DNA from: Nocardioides albus
Lineage (GTDB): Bacteria; Actinomycetota; Actinomycetes; Propionibacteriales; Nocardioidaceae
Direction: 5' to 3'
Length of the DNA: 64,000 nucleotides
Assembly: GCF_014648255.1 (NCBI RefSeq)
Contig: NZ_BMQT01000007.1
Location: 89,706-153,705, forward strand
Shown: piece by piece, positions 34,302 through 44,838 of the stretch
Numbering within the stretch: position 1 is the stretch's first letter
Layout: each line of letters starts with the position of its first letter
Program-made: the position numbers and the translations under genes
Notes under the pieces: model-generated
Seen by the model: the letters and a program-made list of their open reading frames with translations, nothing else
Told to the model about the DNA's origin: nothing
Database searches by the model: none

Positions 34302-36278
34302 GTGCCCGATCCGCAGAGCTATCGCCCGAAAGCTGGGAGCATCCCCACCCAGCCCGGGGTCTACCGGTTCCGCGATCCCAAGGGGCGGGTGATCTACGTC
34401 GGCAAGGCGATCAACCTGCGTCAACGGCTCGCGAACTACTTTCAGCCCATCCCGAGCCTCCACCCCCGCACCGCGACGATGGTGACCACCGCGGCCAGTG
34501 TCGAGTGGACGACGGTCAACAACGACATCGAGGCGCTCCAGCTCGAATACACCTGGATCAAGGAGTTCGATCCGCGGTTCAACGTCAAGTACCGCGACGA
34601 CAAGTCCTACCCGTGGCTCGCGGTCACCGTCGGCGAGGAGTTCCCGCGGGTCATGGTCGGTCGCGGCGCCAAGCGCAAGGGCACCCGCTACTTCGGTCCC
34701 TATGGCCATGCCTGGGCGATCCGGGAGACCGTCGACATCCTGCTGCGGGTCTTCCCGATGCGCTCGTGCAGCAACGGCGTCTTCAAGCGCTCCCAGCAGA
34801 TCGGCCGACCCTGTCTGCTCGGCTACATCGACAAGTGCACCGCCCCGTGCGTCGGCAACATCTCGCCCGAGGAGCACCGCGACATCGTCGACGACTTCTG
34901 CGACTTCATGGCGGGCCACACCACGACCTTCACGAAGCGGATCGAGAAGGAGATGTACGCCGCCTCCGAGGCTCTCGACTTCGAGAAGGCCGCGCGGCTG
35001 CGCGACGACCTGGCGGCGATGCAGCGTGCCCTGGAGAAGCAGGCAGTTGTGCTCGGTGACGGTGCCGACGCCGACGTCATCGCCCTGGCTGAGGACCCGC
35101 TCGAGGTCGGCGTGCAGATCTTCTACGTACGCGGTGGCCGCATCAAGGGCCAGCGTGGCTGGGTCGCGGACCGGATGGACGACGCCGACACCGCCGGCCT
35201 GGTCGAGCACTTCCTGCTCCAGCTCTACGCCGGCGAGGACGCTGAGGCGATCCCGCGCGAGATCCTGGTCCCGGCGCTGCCGCCCGACCACGTGACCTTC
35301 GAGGAGCTCCTCTCGGACGTACGGAAGGCGAAGGTCAGGATCCGGGTCCCGCAGCGTGGCGACAAGAAGACGCTCCAGGAGACCGTCGCCAACAACGCCA
35401 AACAGGCCCTCGCGCTCCACAAGACCAAGCGCGCCAGCGACCTGACCACCCGCAACCGGGCGCTGGAGGAGATCCAGGAGGCGCTCGAGCTCGACGAGGT
35501 GCCGCTGCGGATCGAGTGCTACGACATCTCCCACCTGCAGGGCACCGAGATCGTGGCCAGCATGGTGGTGTTCGAGGACGGGCTGGCCCGCAAGTCCGAG
35601 TATCGCCGGTTCATCATCAAGGGCCAGGACGGCTCCGACGACGTCAAGGCGATGCACGAGGTGATCACCAGGCGGTTCAAGCGGCTCCTGGACGAGCAGT
35701 CGACGTCGATCGTGTCGACGCAGGTCGAGGGGGCCAGCGGGCCGATGCTGGTCGACCCCGAGACCGGTAGGCCACGCAAGTTCGCCTATGCCCCTGGGCT
35801 GGTCGTCGTCGACGGCGGCGCGCCCCAGGTGGCCGCCGCGCAGCGCGCCCTGACCGAGCTGGGCATCAACGACATCCCGGTCGTCGGTCTGGCCAAGCGT
35901 CTCGAGGAGGTCTGGGTCCCCGGCGAGGAGGACCCGGTCATCCTGCCGCGCAGCTCGGAGGGGCTCTACCTGCTGCAGCGGCTCCGCGACGAGGCGCACC
36001 GGTTCGCGATCGGCCATCACCGCGGTCGGCGCAGCAAGTCGATGGTGGAGAGCCTGCTCGACGACGTACCCGGCCTCGGCGAGGTGCGTCGCAAGACGCT
36101 GATGAAGCACTTCGGCTCGCTGAAGAAGCTCCGGGCGGCGACGGTCGAGGAGATCGCCCAGGTGCCCGGCATCGGCCCCGGCACCGCGACCGCGATCAAG
36201 ACCGCTGTGGAGCAGTCATCGAAGGGTGGCAAGGTTAGCGCCATCAACGTCACCACCGGCGAGATCATCGAGGAGTAG
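34302..36278 (+). CDS. uvrC: Excinuclease ABC subunit C
   Basis: 658 residues. Makes both incisions around damage bound by UvrB. N-terminal GIY-YIG nuclease ([18 protein letters not shown]), cysteine region CSNGVF...[16 protein letters not shown] helix for UvrB binding (about 215-245), RNase H-like endonuclease ([23 protein letters not shown]) and C-terminal helix-hairpin-helix pair ([24 protein letters not shown]). GTG at 34302 is chosen because it precedes the GIY-YIG domain by a normal length and follows TAGGCT by 7 bases; an upstream ATG (34152) would add 50 residues of poor coding character. It heads uvrC-rapZ-yvcK. Confidence 0.96.
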   Translation: MPDPQSYRPKAGSIPTQPGVYRFRDPKGRVIYVGKAINLRQRLANYFQPIPSLHPRTATMVTTAASVEWTTVNNDIEALQLEYTWIKEFDPRFNVKYRDDKSYPWLAVTVGEEFPRVMVGRGAKRKGTRYFGPYGHAWAIRETVDILLRVFPMRSCSNGVFKRSQQIGRPCLLGYIDKCTAPCVGNISPEEHRDIVDDFCDFMAGHTTTFTKRIEKEMYAASEALDFEKAARLRDDLAAMQRALEKQAVVLGDGADADVIALAEDPLEVGVQIFYVRGGRIKGQRGWVADRMDDADTAGLVEHFLLQLYAGEDAEAIPREILVPALPPDHVTFEELLSDVRKAKVRIRVPQRGDKKTLQETVANNAKQALALHKTKRASDLTTRNRALEEIQEALELDEVPLRIECYDISHLQGTEIVASMVVFEDGLARKSEYRRFIIKGQDGSDDVKAMHEVITRRFKRLLDEQSTSIVSTQVEGASGPMLVDPETGRPRKFAYAPGLVVVDGGAPQVAAAQRALTELGINDIPVVGLAKRLEEVWVPGEEDPVILPRSSEGLYLLQRLRDEAHRFAIGHHRGRRSKSMVESLLDDVPGLGEVRRKTLMKHFGSLKKLRAATVEEIAQVPGIGPGTATAIKTAVEQSSKGGKVSAINVTTGEIIEE

Positions 36279-36281
36279 GTC

Positions 36282-37148
36282 ATGCACAAGGGGGAGGTCG
36301 TCGTCATCACCGGCATGACCGGTGCTGGGCGAAGCACTGCGGCCAAGGAGCTGGAGGATCTCGGCTACTACGTCGTCGACAACCTGCCGCCGAGCCTGCT
36401 CTCGCAGGTGGTCGAGCGGGTCGATGCCGCCCGCGGGCCGGAGCAGCCGGTGGCGGTCGTGACCGACGTACGCTCCGGCTCCTTCTTCGCCGAGCTCGAG
36501 GAGATCCTCGCGAAGAAGGCCACCGGGCGGCGTACGACGCTGGTGTTCCTCGACGCCGCCGACGACACGCTCGTCCGCCGCCAGGAGGCCGCCCGCCGGC
36601 CCCACCCGATGCAGCGGGGCAACGAGCGGCTGCTGGACGCGCTCGAGCGTGAGCGGGTGGTGCTGGCCAGTCTGCGTGGCGCCGCCGATCTGGTCATCGA
36701 CACGACCCAGCTCAACGTGCACCAGCTCACCGCCAGGATCGCGGAGGCCTTCGGCACCCCGGAGCGGACGACCCTGAAGGTGTCCGTGGTGAGCTTCGGG
36801 TTCAAGTACGGGATCCCGGTCGATGCGGACTTCATGGCCGACATGCGCTTCCTGCCCAACCCCCACTGGGTGCCGGAGCTGAAGGGCGGCAACGGACGCG
36901 ACAACCCTGACGTCGCCGAGTACGTCTACACCCGCCCTGGCGCGGAGGAGTTCCTGAGCGGGTTTGTTCCGGTGCTCGTCGGAGTGACCAAGGGCTATCT
37001 CCACGAAGGGAAGAGGTTCATGCGCGTGGCAATCGGGTGCACAGGCGGTAAGCACCGCAGCGTGGCGATGGCGGAGGAGATCTCCAGGCGGCTGCGAGAT
37101 GCCGGCCTGGATGCGAAGGCGATCCACCGAGACCTCGGGCGGGAGTGA
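36282..37148 (+). CDS. rapZ: RapZ-family nucleotide-binding protein (RNase adapter)
   Basis: 288 residues. P-loop GMTGAGRST (about 11-19), the Walker B-like VVDNLPP, and the C-terminal FGFKYGIPVDADFMADMRF and GCTGGKHRSVAM motifs are diagnostic of RapZ/YvcJ. In E. coli it guides RNase E to a small RNA; in actinobacteria, which lack that system, the role is unclear. ATG at 36282 is three bases after the uvrC stop; its stop overlaps yvcK (GTGA). Confidence 0.95.
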   Translation: MHKGEVVVITGMTGAGRSTAAKELEDLGYYVVDNLPPSLLSQVVERVDAARGPEQPVAVVTDVRSGSFFAELEEILAKKATGRRTTLVFLDAADDTLVRRQEAARRPHPMQRGNERLLDALERERVVLASLRGAADLVIDTTQLNVHQLTARIAEAFGTPERTTLKVSVVSFGFKYGIPVDADFMADMRFLPNPHWVPELKGGNGRDNPDVAEYVYTRPGAEEFLSGFVPVLVGVTKGYLHEGKRFMRVAIGCTGGKHRSVAMAEEISRRLRDAGLDAKAIHRDLGRE

Positions 37149-38131
37149 GCGTGGCCGGGGCCGACCGACCCGGGGCAGATGCCCAGGCCGTCGTCGCCCT
37201 GGGGGGAGGGCACGGACTGCATGCGTCCTTGAGTGCGCTGCGGCTGCTCGTCGATGACCTGACCGTCGACCAGCTCACCGCGATCGTCACGGTCGCCGAC
37301 AACGGTGGCTCCAGCGGCCGGCTCCGACGTGAGTTCGGCGTGCTCCCGCCGGGTGACCTGCGGATGGCGCTCGCCGCGCTGTGCGGCGCGGACCGCTGGG
37401 ACGACACTTGGGCGCAGGTGCTGCAGCACCGCTTCGCGGGCGAGGGCGAGATGCGCGGCCACAACCTCGGCAACCTGCTGATCGTCGGCCTGTGGGAGCA
37501 GCTCGGCGACCACGTCGAGGCCCTCGACTGGGTCGGTCGCCTGCTGGGCGCCAAGGGCCGGGTCCTGCCGATGGCGCTGGTGCCGATGGACATCGTCGCC
37601 GAGGTGAGCGGGCTCGTCCCGGGTGACTCGGCGGCCAGGGTGGAGATCAGCGGGCAGGTCGAGGTCGCCACCACCGATGGCCGGATCGAGTCGATCCAGC
37701 TGGTCCCGGACAACCCGCCGGCTGCGCCCGACGCCGTCAAGGCGATCTGTGACGCCGAGTGGGTGTTCCTGGGGCCCGGCTCCTGGTTCACCTCCGTCCT
37801 TCCGCACCTGATGGTCCGCGCGCTGCGCGAGGCCCTGGTCGCGACCACCGCCAAGATCGTCGTCGTGCTCAACCTCGGCGAGCAGCCGGGGGAGACCACC
37901 GGCTTCGGCCCTGCCGAGCACCTCGAGGTCCTCCTCGAGCACGCCCCGGATCTCCGGATCCACACCGTCCTCGTCGACTCGTCTCTCGACGGTCTCGACG
38001 AGCTGTCGCGGGTGGCCGAGAAGTGCGGTGCGCAGGTCGAGGTCGCCGACGTCGCCGTCGGCGACGGGACCCCTCGCCATGACCCGGAGCGGCTGGCTGC
38101 TGCGTACGCGCGGGTGATCGGGGCGGGCTAG
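37145..38131 (+). CDS. yvcK: YvcK-family gluconeogenesis factor (CofD-like)
   Basis: 328 residues. Motifs VALGGGHGLHASLSALR, TVADNGGSSGRLRREFG and PPGDLRMALAAL are those of YvcK/CofD-like proteins, which bind UDP-sugars and link carbon status to cell-wall synthesis (CuvA in mycobacteria). GTG overlaps rapZ by 4 bases. Its stop TAG and that of the converging membrane-protein gene share the palindrome CTAG (38128-38131). whiA, the usual next gene, lies 630 bases further on because a small gene has come between. Confidence 0.93.
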   Translation: MSVAGADRPGADAQAVVALGGGHGLHASLSALRLLVDDLTVDQLTAIVTVADNGGSSGRLRREFGVLPPGDLRMALAALCGADRWDDTWAQVLQHRFAGEGEMRGHNLGNLLIVGLWEQLGDHVEALDWVGRLLGAKGRVLPMALVPMDIVAEVSGLVPGDSAARVEISGQVEVATTDGRIESIQLVPDNPPAAPDAVKAICDAEWVFLGPGSWFTSVLPHLMVRALREALVATTAKIVVVLNLGEQPGETTGFGPAEHLEVLLEHAPDLRIHTVLVDSSLDGLDELSRVAEKCGAQVEVADVAVGDGTPRHDPERLAAAYARVIGAG

Positions 38132-38463
38132 GAGGCGGTGCCGGCTGGGTCGGCCGGGTCCGTCCGACGCTCCCGAAGGTGTATGACCTCACGGATGAAG
38201 AGGCCGGCGGCGACCAGGCCGAGGACGACGAAGGCGGCGCCGTCGACTCGGTAGCCCCAATCAGGAGTCCCCTGACGTTCTTCGAGCAGCGGGGCGCCGC
38301 CCACGAGCCTCGTCATGCCGTTCGTTCCCTGCAGAAGGCCGAGGACGAGAAGGGCGATGGCATTCGACCAGGTCGGGGCGGGTGCGGATTGCCGGACCAG
38401 GCGGGCGAACAGCCAGACGATGGCACCGAGACGAGCGAGCTCGATCCCTACGACGAGAAGCAC
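38128..38463 (-). CDS. Small membrane protein of unknown function
   Basis: 111 residues from GTG at 38463. Three hydrophobic segments: LLVVGIELARLGAIVWLFA, AIALLVLGLLQGTNGMTRLV and GAAFVVLGLVAAGLFI, then a basic tail (HLRERR). Not recognised. It lies between yvcK and whiA, which are normally adjacent, so it is an insertion into a conserved neighbourhood. The same frame is open upstream to 38598 except for one TAG at 38472-38470, and that stretch encodes another hydrophobic segment, so the gene may have lost its N-terminus by a nonsense mutation. Confidence 0.55.
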   Translation of the reverse strand: MLLVVGIELARLGAIVWLFARLVRQSAPAPTWSNAIALLVLGLLQGTNGMTRLVGGAPLLEERQGTPDWGYRVDGAAFVVLGLVAAGLFIREVIHLRERRTDPADPAGTAS

Positions 38464-38762
38464 GAGCGGCTACGACGCGTTCCTGAAATCCCCTGATGTC
38501 AACGTCCCGAAGGGACTGGGGCTGCAGCAGAAGAAGAGAAGAAATGCCGGTCCGAGGACGGAGATCGTCGACGGAGGCTGTTCTGGTGGAGTCGGCACAG
38601 CCGCGGACGCTAGCCCATACCCACCCTCCTATGTCCGAGAACGCGTCATAAGGCGAGGCGAGCCGTGTCCCGCCCTGTGTAAGCCTCGCTCCGGCCCCAC
38701 ACGGAGTGCTCCGACGTGGAACCGATTCGAGGGTCGTTGACAACAATGAAAGACTCTCCGAC
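38464..38762. other. 299-base region between the membrane-protein gene and whiA
   Basis: Contains the possible N-terminal remnant described for the 38128-38463 gene (38470-38598, minus). Before whiA, AAGACT (38750-38755) ends 7 bases before the ATG and may be a leaderless -10 box. I see no other structure. Confidence 0.4.
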
Positions 38763-39749
38763 ATGGCGATGACGGGACAGGTGAAGGCAGAGCTGGCCTC
38801 CACTCAGATCACCAAGACATGCTGCCGAAAGGCAGAGGTTGCCTCGACGTTGAGGTTCGCTGGGGGGATCCACATCGTGGCCGGCAGGATCGTGGTCGAG
38901 GCTGAGCTCGACACCGGTCTGGCTGCCCGAAGGCTGAAGCGAGATATCGCCGACGTCTTCGGTCACGAGGCAGAGGTGGCTCTCATCCAGGCGAGCGGGC
39001 TTCGTAAGGGCAGCCGTTACATCGTGCGCGTGGTCAAGGACGGTGAGGCGCTGGCGCGTCAGACCGGCCTTCTCGACCAGCGCGGCCGGCCGGTGCGGGG
39101 TCTTCCGCCTGCCGTCGTCTCGGGCGGGGCCTGCGACGCCGTGGCCGCCTGGCGCGGTGCCTTCCTGGCCCACGGCTCGCTCACCGAGCCGGGCCGCTCC
39201 TCTTCGATGGAGGTGACCTGCCCGGGCTCGGAGTCGGCTCTCGCCCTGGTCGGCGTCGCCCGTCGGATCGGCATCTCGGCGAAGCCGAGGGAGGTACGCG
39301 GCGTGGACCGTGTCGTCATCCGCGACGGCGACGCGATCGGCCAGCTGCTGACCCGCCTGGGTGCCCACGAGTCGCTGATGGCCTGGGAAGAGCGCCGGAT
39401 GCGCCGCGAGGTCCGCGCCACCGCCAACCGGCTGGCGAACTTCGACGACGCCAACCTGCGCCGGTCGGCCCGTGCGGCCGTCGCTGCCGGGGCCCGGGTC
39501 GAGCGCGCCCTGGAGATCCTCGGCGAGGAGATCCCCGACCACCTGCGCCAGGCCGGCAAGCTTCGTCTGGAGCACAAGCAGGCCTCGCTCGAGGAGCTCG
39601 GTCAGCTCCACGACCCGGTGCTGACCAAGGACGCCATCGCCGGCCGCATCCGCCGCCTCCTCGCGATGGCCGACAAGCGGGCCGAGGAGCTCGGCATCCC
39701 CGACACCGAGGCGTCGCTGACCGCGGAGATGCTCGCCGAGGACGCCTAG
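38763..39749 (+). CDS. whiA: DNA-binding protein WhiA
   Basis: 328 residues. Starts [20 protein letters not shown]; an N-terminal LAGLIDADG homing-endonuclease-like domain without nuclease activity is followed by a C-terminal HTH (about 235-315; [20 protein letters not shown]). WhiA regulates sporulation-linked division genes in Streptomyces with WhiB and is conserved in non-sporulating actinobacteria. A second ATG two codons later is possible. Followed by a strong terminator at 39773. Confidence 0.95.
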   Translation: MAMTGQVKAELASTQITKTCCRKAEVASTLRFAGGIHIVAGRIVVEAELDTGLAARRLKRDIADVFGHEAEVALIQASGLRKGSRYIVRVVKDGEALARQTGLLDQRGRPVRGLPPAVVSGGACDAVAAWRGAFLAHGSLTEPGRSSSMEVTCPGSESALALVGVARRIGISAKPREVRGVDRVVIRDGDAIGQLLTRLGAHESLMAWEERRMRREVRATANRLANFDDANLRRSARAAVAAGARVERALEILGEEIPDHLRQAGKLRLEHKQASLEELGQLHDPVLTKDAIAGRIRRLLAMADKRAEELGIPDTEASLTAEMLAEDA

Positions 39750-39772
39750 AAGCAGTTTCACACCACGTATCC

Positions 39773-39808
39773 GGCCCGAGCCCCTCGAGAGATCGCGGGG
39801 CTCGGGCC
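39773..39808 (+). terminator. Terminator after whiA
   Basis: 12-bp perfect stem GGCCCGAGCCCC, 12-base loop, GGGGCTCGGGCC, then ATTTGCT. Confidence 0.85.
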
Positions 39809-39828
39809 ATTTGCTACTCGTCCGTCTA

Positions 39829-39842
39829 TTGGAACGATCCAA
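39829..39842. promoter_or_regulatory. Operator-like inverted repeat upstream of gap
   Basis: TTGGA-acga-TCCAA. With TAGTGT (39873-39878) as -10 box, it is centred about 50 bases before the expected start of transcription, suitable for a regulator of the gap-pgk-tpiA genes. Confidence 0.4.
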
Positions 39843-39875
39843 CCCAGTCTCCCGCAGTTCAGAGGTGCTGGGTAG

Positions 39876-40931
<1,056 letters not shown>

Positions 40932-40938
40932 CCCAGCG

Positions 40939-40959
40939 ACCTGTCTCACAGGTTAGGGT
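40939..40959 (+). promoter_or_regulatory. pgk promoter with overlapping palindrome
   Basis: ACCTGT-ctc-ACAGGT (40939-40953) is followed at once by TAGGGT (40954-40959), a -10 box about 7 bases before a start near 40966. The palindrome covers the -15 to -27 region, so a protein bound there would block the promoter. Confidence 0.45.
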
Positions 40960-40969
40960 CTAGCCCGTT

Positions 40970-42193
40970 ATGTCTCTGAATCTCACGCAGCTCATCGAGC
41001 AGGGTGTCGCGGGCAAGCGAGTTCTCGTGCGCTCCGACCTCAACGTCCCGTTGGAAGGCACGACGATCACCGACGACGGTCGCATCCGTGCCTCGGTGCC
41101 CACGATCAAGACGCTGGCGGATGCCGGCGCCCGGGTCGTGGTGGTCGCCCACCTCGGTCGGCCGAAGGGGGAGCCGGACCCGGCCTACTCGCTGGCTCCC
41201 GTGGCGACCCGCCTCGGTGAGCTGCTCGGGGCCGAGGTCGCCTTCGCGACCGACACCGTCGGCGACTCCGCCAGCGCGGTCGTCGGCGGCCTCGGCGACG
41301 GCCAGGTCGCCCTCCTGGAGAACGTACGATTCAACGCCGGTGAGACCAGCAAGGAAGACATCGAGCGGGCGACCTTCGCCACCCAGCTCGCCGCCCTGGC
41401 CGACGCCTTCGTCTCGGACGGCTTCGGTGTGGTCCACCGCAAGCAGGCCTCGGTCTACGACGTCGCCAAGCTGCTCCCGAGCGCGCAGGGTGACCTGGTG
41501 GCCACCGAGATCGACGTGCTCAAGCGGCTCACCGAGACCCCCGAGCGGCCTTATGTGGTCGTTCTCGGAGGCTCGAAGGTCTCCGACAAGCTCGGCGTGA
41601 TCGACAACCTGCTCGGCAAGGCCGACAAGCTGCTCATCGGCGGGGGCATGGTCTTCACCTTCCTCAAGGCCCAGGGCTTCGAGGTCGGCGAGTCGCTGCT
41701 CGAGGAGGACCAGATCCTCACCGTGCTCGGCTACCTCGAGCGAGCCGAGGAGATCGGTGTCGAGATCCTGCTGCCGACCGACGTCGTGGTCGCCGACTCC
41801 TTCGGCGACGAGGCCTCTGCCCGCGTGGTCGCGGCCAATGCCATCCCGGCCGAGACGCTCGGGCTCGACATCGGCCCGGAGTCGGCCCAGACCTACGCCG
41901 CCGCGCTCGAGGGCGCCAAGACGGTGTTCTGGAACGGCCCGATGGGTGTCTTCGAACAGGCTGCCTTCGCCGAGGGCACCCGCGCGGTCGCCCAGGCGCT
42001 GACCACGATCGACGGCCTCTCGGTCGTCGGCGGTGGTGACTCGGCGGCCGCGATCCGCCAGCTCGGGTTCACCGACGACCAGTTCGGGCACATCTCGACT
42101 GGCGGCGGTGCCTCGCTCGAATACCTGGAGGGCAAGACCCTCCCGGGCGTCGCCGTGCTCGAGGAGGCCAACGTGGTCGGAGGACTCGGCTGA
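40970..42193 (+). CDS. pgk: Phosphoglycerate kinase
   Basis: 407 residues. Substrate motifs [14 protein letters not shown] and [12 protein letters not shown] near the N-terminus, [15 protein letters not shown] in the middle, and the nucleotide site [14 protein letters not shown] and [11 protein letters not shown] at the C-terminus. Makes ATP from 1,3-bisphosphoglycerate. ATG at 40970 lies 38 bases after gap; a promoter-like TAGGGT with a palindrome lies between. The stop overlaps tpiA (TGATG). Confidence 0.97.
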   Translation: MSLNLTQLIEQGVAGKRVLVRSDLNVPLEGTTITDDGRIRASVPTIKTLADAGARVVVVAHLGRPKGEPDPAYSLAPVATRLGELLGAEVAFATDTVGDSASAVVGGLGDGQVALLENVRFNAGETSKEDIERATFATQLAALADAFVSDGFGVVHRKQASVYDVAKLLPSAQGDLVATEIDVLKRLTETPERPYVVVLGGSKVSDKLGVIDNLLGKADKLLIGGGMVFTFLKAQGFEVGESLLEEDQILTVLGYLERAEEIGVEILLPTDVVVADSFGDEASARVVAANAIPAETLGLDIGPESAQTYAAALEGAKTVFWNGPMGVFEQAAFAEGTRAVAQALTTIDGLSVVGGGDSAAAIRQLGFTDDQFGHISTGGGASLEYLEGKTLPGVAVLEEANVVGGLG

Positions 42194-43005
42194 TGGCCGC
42201 GAAGAAGCCCAAGAGCGACGGGCGTACCCCGCTCATTGCTGGCAACTGGAAGATGAACCTGAACCACCAAGAAGCGGTGGTCCTGGTCCAGAAGCTCGCC
42301 TGGACGCTCTCCGACAAGCGTCACGACTTCGCTGCCGTCGAGGTGGCGGTCTTCCCGCCGTTCACCGACATCCGTTCGGTGCAGACGCTGGTCGACGGCG
42401 ACAAGATGCGGATCACCTACGGTGCGCAGAACGTCTCTACCGAGGAGTCGGGCGCCTACACCGGCGAGGTCTCGGCCTCGATGCTGGCCAAGCTCGGTTG
42501 CTCCTACGTGATCGTGGGCCACTCCGAGCGTCGCGAGCACTACGGCGAGACCGACCAGGTCGTCGCGCAGAAGGCCAAGATCGCGCTCAAGCACGACATC
42601 GTCCCGATCGTCTGCGTCGGCGAGGGCCTCGATGTCCGCCAGGCCGGCAACCACGTGGACCACTGCACCGATCAGACCGAGGCCTCGCTGGCCGGCCTCA
42701 CCGATGCCGAGGTCGGCAAGGTCGTGATCGCCTACGAGCCGGTCTGGGCGATCGGCACGGGCGAGACTGCCACGGCGCAGGACGCCCAGGAGGTCTGCGC
42801 CGGCATCCGCGAGCGGCTGGAGAAGCTCTACGGAGCCGAGGTCGCAGGCGGCGTACGCATCCTCTACGGCGGCTCTGTGAAGCCCAACAACGTGGCCGCA
42901 CTGATGCAGGAGGCCGACGTCGACGGTGCGCTGGTGGGTGGGGCGAGTCTCTCGGTCGAGGACTTCGCGGCGATCTCTCGCTACTACGACCTACCGGTGC
43001 TGTAG
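42193..43005 (+). CDS. tpiA: Triosephosphate isomerase
   Basis: 270 residues. LIAGNWKMN (Asn/Lys substrate site), the catalytic His in VIVGHSERR (about 107) and the catalytic Glu in [12 protein letters not shown] (about 182), with loop-8 GGSVKPNN. Interconverts the triose phosphates. ATG overlaps the pgk stop. The N-terminal extension [13 protein letters not shown] is a little longer than usual. Confidence 0.97.
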   Translation: MAAKKPKSDGRTPLIAGNWKMNLNHQEAVVLVQKLAWTLSDKRHDFAAVEVAVFPPFTDIRSVQTLVDGDKMRITYGAQNVSTEESGAYTGEVSASMLAKLGCSYVIVGHSERREHYGETDQVVAQKAKIALKHDIVPIVCVGEGLDVRQAGNHVDHCTDQTEASLAGLTDAEVGKVVIAYEPVWAIGTGETATAQDAQEVCAGIRERLEKLYGAEVAGGVRILYGGSVKPNNVAALMQEADVDGALVGGASLSVEDFAAISRYYDLPVL

Positions 43006-43035
43006 GGCAGTGCTCTACTCTTGGCGCTCTCCAGA

Positions 43036-43041
43036 TAGGAT
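43036..43041 (+). promoter_or_regulatory. -10 box (TAGGAT) of secG, leaderless type
   Basis: TAGGAT ends exactly 6 bases before the GTG at 43048. Confidence 0.62.
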
Positions 43042-43047
43042 TCAAAC

Positions 43048-43278
43048 GTGGAACTTCTCTTCACCATCATCCTGGTCATCGCGAGCGCGCTGATGATCCT
43101 GCTCGTGCTGCTTCACAAGGGCCGCGGGGGCGGACTCTCCGACATGTTCGGCGGCGGCGTATCGAGCTCCCTGGGTGGATCTTCGGTCGTCGAGCGCAAC
43201 CTCGACCGACTCACCATCGGCATCGGAGTGATCTGGTTCGCCTGTGTGATCGCGCTCGGCCTGCTGATGGCTTACTGA
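43048..43278 (+). CDS. secG: Preprotein translocase subunit SecG
   Basis: 76 residues, two membrane segments (LFTIILVIASALMILLVLLH and LTIGIGVIWFACVIALGLLM) around the conserved loop KGRGGGLSDMFGGGVSSSLG. Part of the SecYEG protein channel. The GTG start follows a TAGGAT box by 6 bases. Sits after tpiA as in other actinobacteria. Confidence 0.95.
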   Translation: MELLFTIILVIASALMILLVLLHKGRGGGLSDMFGGGVSSSLGGSSVVERNLDRLTIGIGVIWFACVIALGLLMAY

Positions 43279-43311
43279 ACCATTTCCCTTCAACGCACGC
43301 GCGATAGCGTC

Positions 43312-43349
43312 TAAACTCATTCGACGCTGGACGGAGATTTTGCCGTCCA
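43312..43349 (+). promoter_or_regulatory. rbpA leader: -10 box and hairpin
   Basis: TAAACT (43312-43317) is a possible -10 box. TGGACGG-agattttg-CCGTCCA (43328-43349) then forms a 7-bp hairpin, which could end secG transcripts or sit in the rbpA leader. Confidence 0.4.
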
Positions 43350-43411
43350 ATTCCCCCAAAGTGGCCTCTCGGGGCTGCGAACTTTAAGTTGAGAGAGGAC
43401 ACCGCAGCACC

Positions 43412-43771
43412 ATGGCAGGTGGAGGGAACGCGATTCGGGGCTCCCGAGTCGGTGCTGGGCCGATGGGTGAGGCGGAGCGCGGCGAAGCTGCGCCACGGAA
43501 GGCCGTCACCTACTTCTGCGCCAACGCACATCATTCGGTCATCACCTTCGCCGTCGAGGCGACGCCGCCAGACTCGTGGGACTGCCCCAAGTGTGGGCTC
43601 CCCGCCGGTCTGGACGAGGAGAACGCGCCCCCGGCGCCGAAGATCGAGCCGTACAAGACCCACCTCGCCTACGTGAAGGAGCGCCGCTCCGACGCCGAGG
43701 CCGAGGACATCCTGGAGGAGGCAATCGCTCTCCTCCGCTCTCGCCGCAAGTCCGGCGAGATCATCTTCTGA
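43412..43771 (+). CDS. rbpA: RNA polymerase-binding protein RbpA
   Basis: 119 residues. Flexible N-terminus (AIRGSRVGAGPMGEAERGEA), zinc-bearing core with CANAHH and CPKCG, and the C-terminal sigma-interaction domain (KTHLAYVKERRSDAEAEDIL, then EEAIALLRSRR). Found only in actinobacteria; it stabilises the sigma-A open complex. ATG at 43412 follows a weak ribosome site. It converges on the DUF559-type gene across the repeats at 43780. Confidence 0.96.
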   Translation: MAGGGNAIRGSRVGAGPMGEAERGEAAPRKAVTYFCANAHHSVITFAVEATPPDSWDCPKCGLPAGLDEENAPPAPKIEPYKTHLAYVKERRSDAEAEDILEEAIALLRSRRKSGEIIF

Positions 43772-43779
43772 ACTCATCC

Positions 43780-43865
43780 GCCGAGTCGGCGCATCTGCCC
43801 CGCGCAGAGGCGCCGACTCGGCGCGTCTGTCCCGCGCGAGGGAGGCGAGTCGGCGCGTCTGTCCC
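43780..43865. repeat. Three 32-bp repeats (locus C of the GCCGAGTCGGC family)
   Basis: Units begin at 43780, 43812 and 43844, exactly 32 bases apart. Each has an 11-base near-palindrome (GCCGAGTCGGC, GCCGACTCGGC, GGCGAGTCGGC) followed by GCGTCTGTCCC or a close variant, then about 10 bases of unrelated sequence. The array fills the gap between the converging rbpA and DUF559-type genes. Confidence 0.88.
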
Positions 43866-43869
43866 GGCG

Positions 43870-44838
43870 TCAGCTTGCCAACCTTCGGCCTCGCCTCCGG
43901 AGAGCCTGATGGTGCAGCCGGCGGATGCGTACGTCCGCGTCTCCAGTGCGTGTGAATAGCTCGCCCTTCGTGATCGCCTCGACCAACCACCCCTCATCAC
44001 GTACGTCCAGACGCCGCTCCCGGTCGCGCTCCTGCTGCGCAGGGGAGGAGTGCCACTCGGCCCCGTCGTACTCGACCGCGGCGAGCAGGTCCTCGTTCGC
44101 GAGGTCGAGGCGGGCGATGAACTCCCCGGTCTCGGTGAAGACCTCGACCTGGGGCGTCATGCGGAACCGGGCTTGATGGCAGCGCAGGGCCAGCACTGCT
44201 TCGGGCGGTGACTCGAACCGGCCGTCAGCGATAGGACCGATCTCACGGAGGGTGCTGACCCATCGCTGCCCACGGAACTGCTTGATCCCCTCGACGAACT
44301 CCTTCGGATCGTACGCACCGAGCCGATGCATCATCGAGACTCCGGCGATGGCCTCATCACGCCAGCGGACGCGTCCGAGGTCCCAGGCGGTGCGCAGCGC
44401 GGTGGTGACTCGCAGCCCACCGATCTCGTCCGTCTCACTGTCCTTCACGCTCCGCTCCCCGCTGGCGGCGATGTCGTTACGGAGCCGCCCACGACCGGCG
44501 GGGCGGAAGAGTGAGAGCGGTCGAAGACTGAGGTGCTCACCGGGTGCAAGGATCATCTCGGCTCCGAGGAGCCAGCCGGCATGTCGGTCGACGATGATGC
44601 AGTCGGGCGGTGCGACCAGTCTCAACGCTGCGGCGCGAAGCGCGAGAGAGTCGCCGGCCTCGGTGGCCAGGTACACACCCTTGATGGGGCGGCGTACGAG
44701 ACCAGACCCGAGGAGTCTGCCGAGCCGCCTGCGCGAGATCCCGGCGTCACGTGCCATCTTGAAGGTGAATGGTTCGGTCACCGGCAACGGGAAGGTGCTA
44801 CCGAGGCGTCCGCTGAACAGCATTTCTTCCATGTCCAT
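43870..44838 (-). CDS. DUF559/AbiEi-like protein with Vsr-type nuclease domain
   Basis: 322 residues. N-terminal winged-HTH-like part (EPFTFKMARDAGISRRRLGR, then LLGSGLVRRPIKGVYL) of the AbiEi/type IV antitoxin kind, and a C-terminal DUF559-like domain with DLANEDLLAAVEYDGAEWHS, RDRERRLDVRDEGWLV, where Asp, Glu and His mark a Vsr/PD-(D/E)xK-like nuclease core. Many such genes occur in actinobacteria; function is unknown. ATG at 44838 follows GAGACT by 6 bases. No AbiEii toxin gene is adjacent. It lies between two repeat arrays (loci C and D). Confidence 0.78.
   Translation of the reverse strand: MDMEEMLFSGRLGSTFPLPVTEPFTFKMARDAGISRRRLGRLLGSGLVRRPIKGVYLATEAGDSLALRAAALRLVAPPDCIIVDRHAGWLLGAEMILAPGEHLSLRPLSLFRPAGRGRLRNDIAASGERSVKDSETDEIGGLRVTTALRTAWDLGRVRWRDEAIAGVSMMHRLGAYDPKEFVEGIKQFRGQRWVSTLREIGPIADGRFESPPEAVLALRCHQARFRMTPQVEVFTETGEFIARLDLANEDLLAAVEYDGAEWHSSPAQQERDRERRLDVRDEGWLVEAITKGELFTRTGDADVRIRRLHHQALRRRGRRLAS

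Noticed and set aside
38261..38803. 180-codon minus-strand frame over the whiA upstream region
   Set aside because: It overlaps the better-supported membrane-protein frame, has no recognisable domain, and its Arg/Ser-rich composition is that of a shadow frame.
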